Source: an uncultured Bacteroidales bacterium (GTDB taxonomy: Bacteria > Bacteroidota > Bacteroidia > Bacteroidales > Bacteroidaceae). Taken from it: DNA of 52,178 bases. The stretch is from NCBI GenBank assembly GCA_902798615.1, contig CADBXL010000025.1:1-52178 (forward strand), written 5' to 3'. The stretch's first letter is position 1. Each line of letters begins with the position of its first letter. This document shows positions 51,538 to 52,178 of the stretch, in pieces. A model generated the notes under the pieces. That model did no database searches and was not told the DNA's origin. It saw only the letters and a list, made by a program, of their open reading frames with translations. Position numbers and translations under genes: made by a program.

Positions 51538-51894
51538 GGGTGTCTTAAAAAAATGTTTGACTATTTGACCATTTGACCACGACAAATATCACAAATATCA
51601 AATAAAAGCTATCATTTACGCTCGTTATATTCTTGCATTTTTTATTATAACATAAAGACAGTGACGTTTATGGGTTTTGATATTCCAATTCCCAATTTTA
51701 TCAATTCAACGATAGACATATATTTCCTGAAAAAAATGGGAAACGGCATTAACGAAAAAATGTTGTACCTTTTGTCTTTTGAGACTACCCTCAAAAGAAT
51801 CGTCTAATATACTAATTACCAGCAGTTTACAACATTAACACATTTCATTGTATGGTCAAATGGTCAAATAGTCAAACATTTTTTTAAGACACCC
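51538..51894. repeat. Perfect 42-bp inverted repeat around 273 bp
   Basis: 51538-51579 (GGGTGTCTT ... ATTTGACCA) and 51853-51894 are exact reverse complements. Each arm includes ATTTGACC units with an 8-bp step. The inside holds a CTTTTGAG/CTCAAAAG hairpin but no gene. Confidence 0.92.
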
Positions 51895-51916
51895 CATATT
51901 TTTCGCACTTCTACTT

Positions 51917-52148
51917 CAATAATAATATATATAAATTTATTTATATATATTATTATTGACTTGAACCGAGGAAGAAAAAGGGTGTGTGTAAAAAATGTTT
52001 GACCATTTGACCATTTGACCATTTGACCTTTTCAATGTCATTTTTGTCTTAAAATACAGATATTCAGCAGATTAACACTTGTTTAACAAATCTTAACAGA
52101 AAAATCCGAAAGTTGGAATGATTGAGTGGGAAAAGATGAGTAATTTTG
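51917..52148 (+). repeat. AT hairpin, GGGTGTGTG, ATTTGACC array and promoter
   Basis: A 19-bp AT hairpin (51917-51958) is followed after 21 nt by GGGTGTGTG (51980-51988), then four ATTTGACC units at 51997-52028 (8-bp step) and a -7 element TAATTTTG at 52141-52148 that faces off the window. The layout and distances match the locus at 13091-13328. Confidence 0.85.
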
Positions 52149-52178
52149 CAGTGTCATTCAGACAAAAGGCTAAAGGCA

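Overview
The window reads as a chromosomal segment of a Bacteroidales bacterium, most likely Prevotella or a close relative (Prevotellaceae). Support comes from the SusC/SusD pair, the MurF-Alr and fucokinase/GDP-fucose pyrophosphorylase fusion enzymes, the FtsX-DUF3098-UppP-TruB-QueA gene order, GH97/GH2/GH105 glycosidases, and many promoters of the Bacteroidetes type (TTTG, 19-21 bp, TAnnTTTG). The species cannot be named from the window alone.

Layout. 1-740: 5' end of a 16S rRNA gene (minus strand) with a duplicated leader and its promoter. 1011-3389: ExbB/TolQ-membrane protein-ExbD-ExbD energy-coupling operon. 3548-7991: a BASS-type transporter, the thymidylate cluster (Lrp-like regulator, thyA, folA) and an M18 aminopeptidase. 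8193-17040: glycan degradation (GH97, GH2, GH105) around a 1.7 kb gene-poor, repeat-rich stretch and a frameshifted LRR-like gene. 17234-24960: radical SAM protein, a small secreted protein, then the housekeeping run ftsX-DUF3098-uppP-truB-queA-flavodoxin-folK. 24961-30540: accessory lipoproteins, an M64 peptidase, an XRE/DUF2975 pair and two candidate structured RNAs. 30543-41602: rpsO, fkp, a GSCFA protein, murF-alr, an MFS transporter, recX, comF and prsW. 41811-45261: a small accessory island with an orphan RHS tip and a candidate immunity lipoprotein. 45692-51375: a HAD phosphatase and a SusC/SusD pair. The window ends in a repeat array and a promoter facing off its right edge.

The most unusual content is outside or inside the genes rather than a gene. 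(1) A family of about 146-194 bp palindromic doublets (types A, B and C here) has two GC-rich hairpin arms in inverted orientation around a short AT-rich spacer. They abut stop codons, and several are read in frame inside conserved proteins: fkp, the GSCFA gene, both ends of truB and the start of folK. The arms change in step, which argues for selection on, or copying through, a paired hairpin. They recall REPINs and Rickettsia palindromic elements, but no transposase is in the window. (2) Several loci carry tandem repeats with an exact 11-bp period, often several copies in one orientation followed by several inverted, with a different unit at each locus. (3) Two loci (about 13091-13328 and 51917-52148) share the same layout with unrelated iterated motifs: a long AT hairpin, 21-22 bp, GGGTGTGTG, motif copies, then about 155 bp to a promoter.
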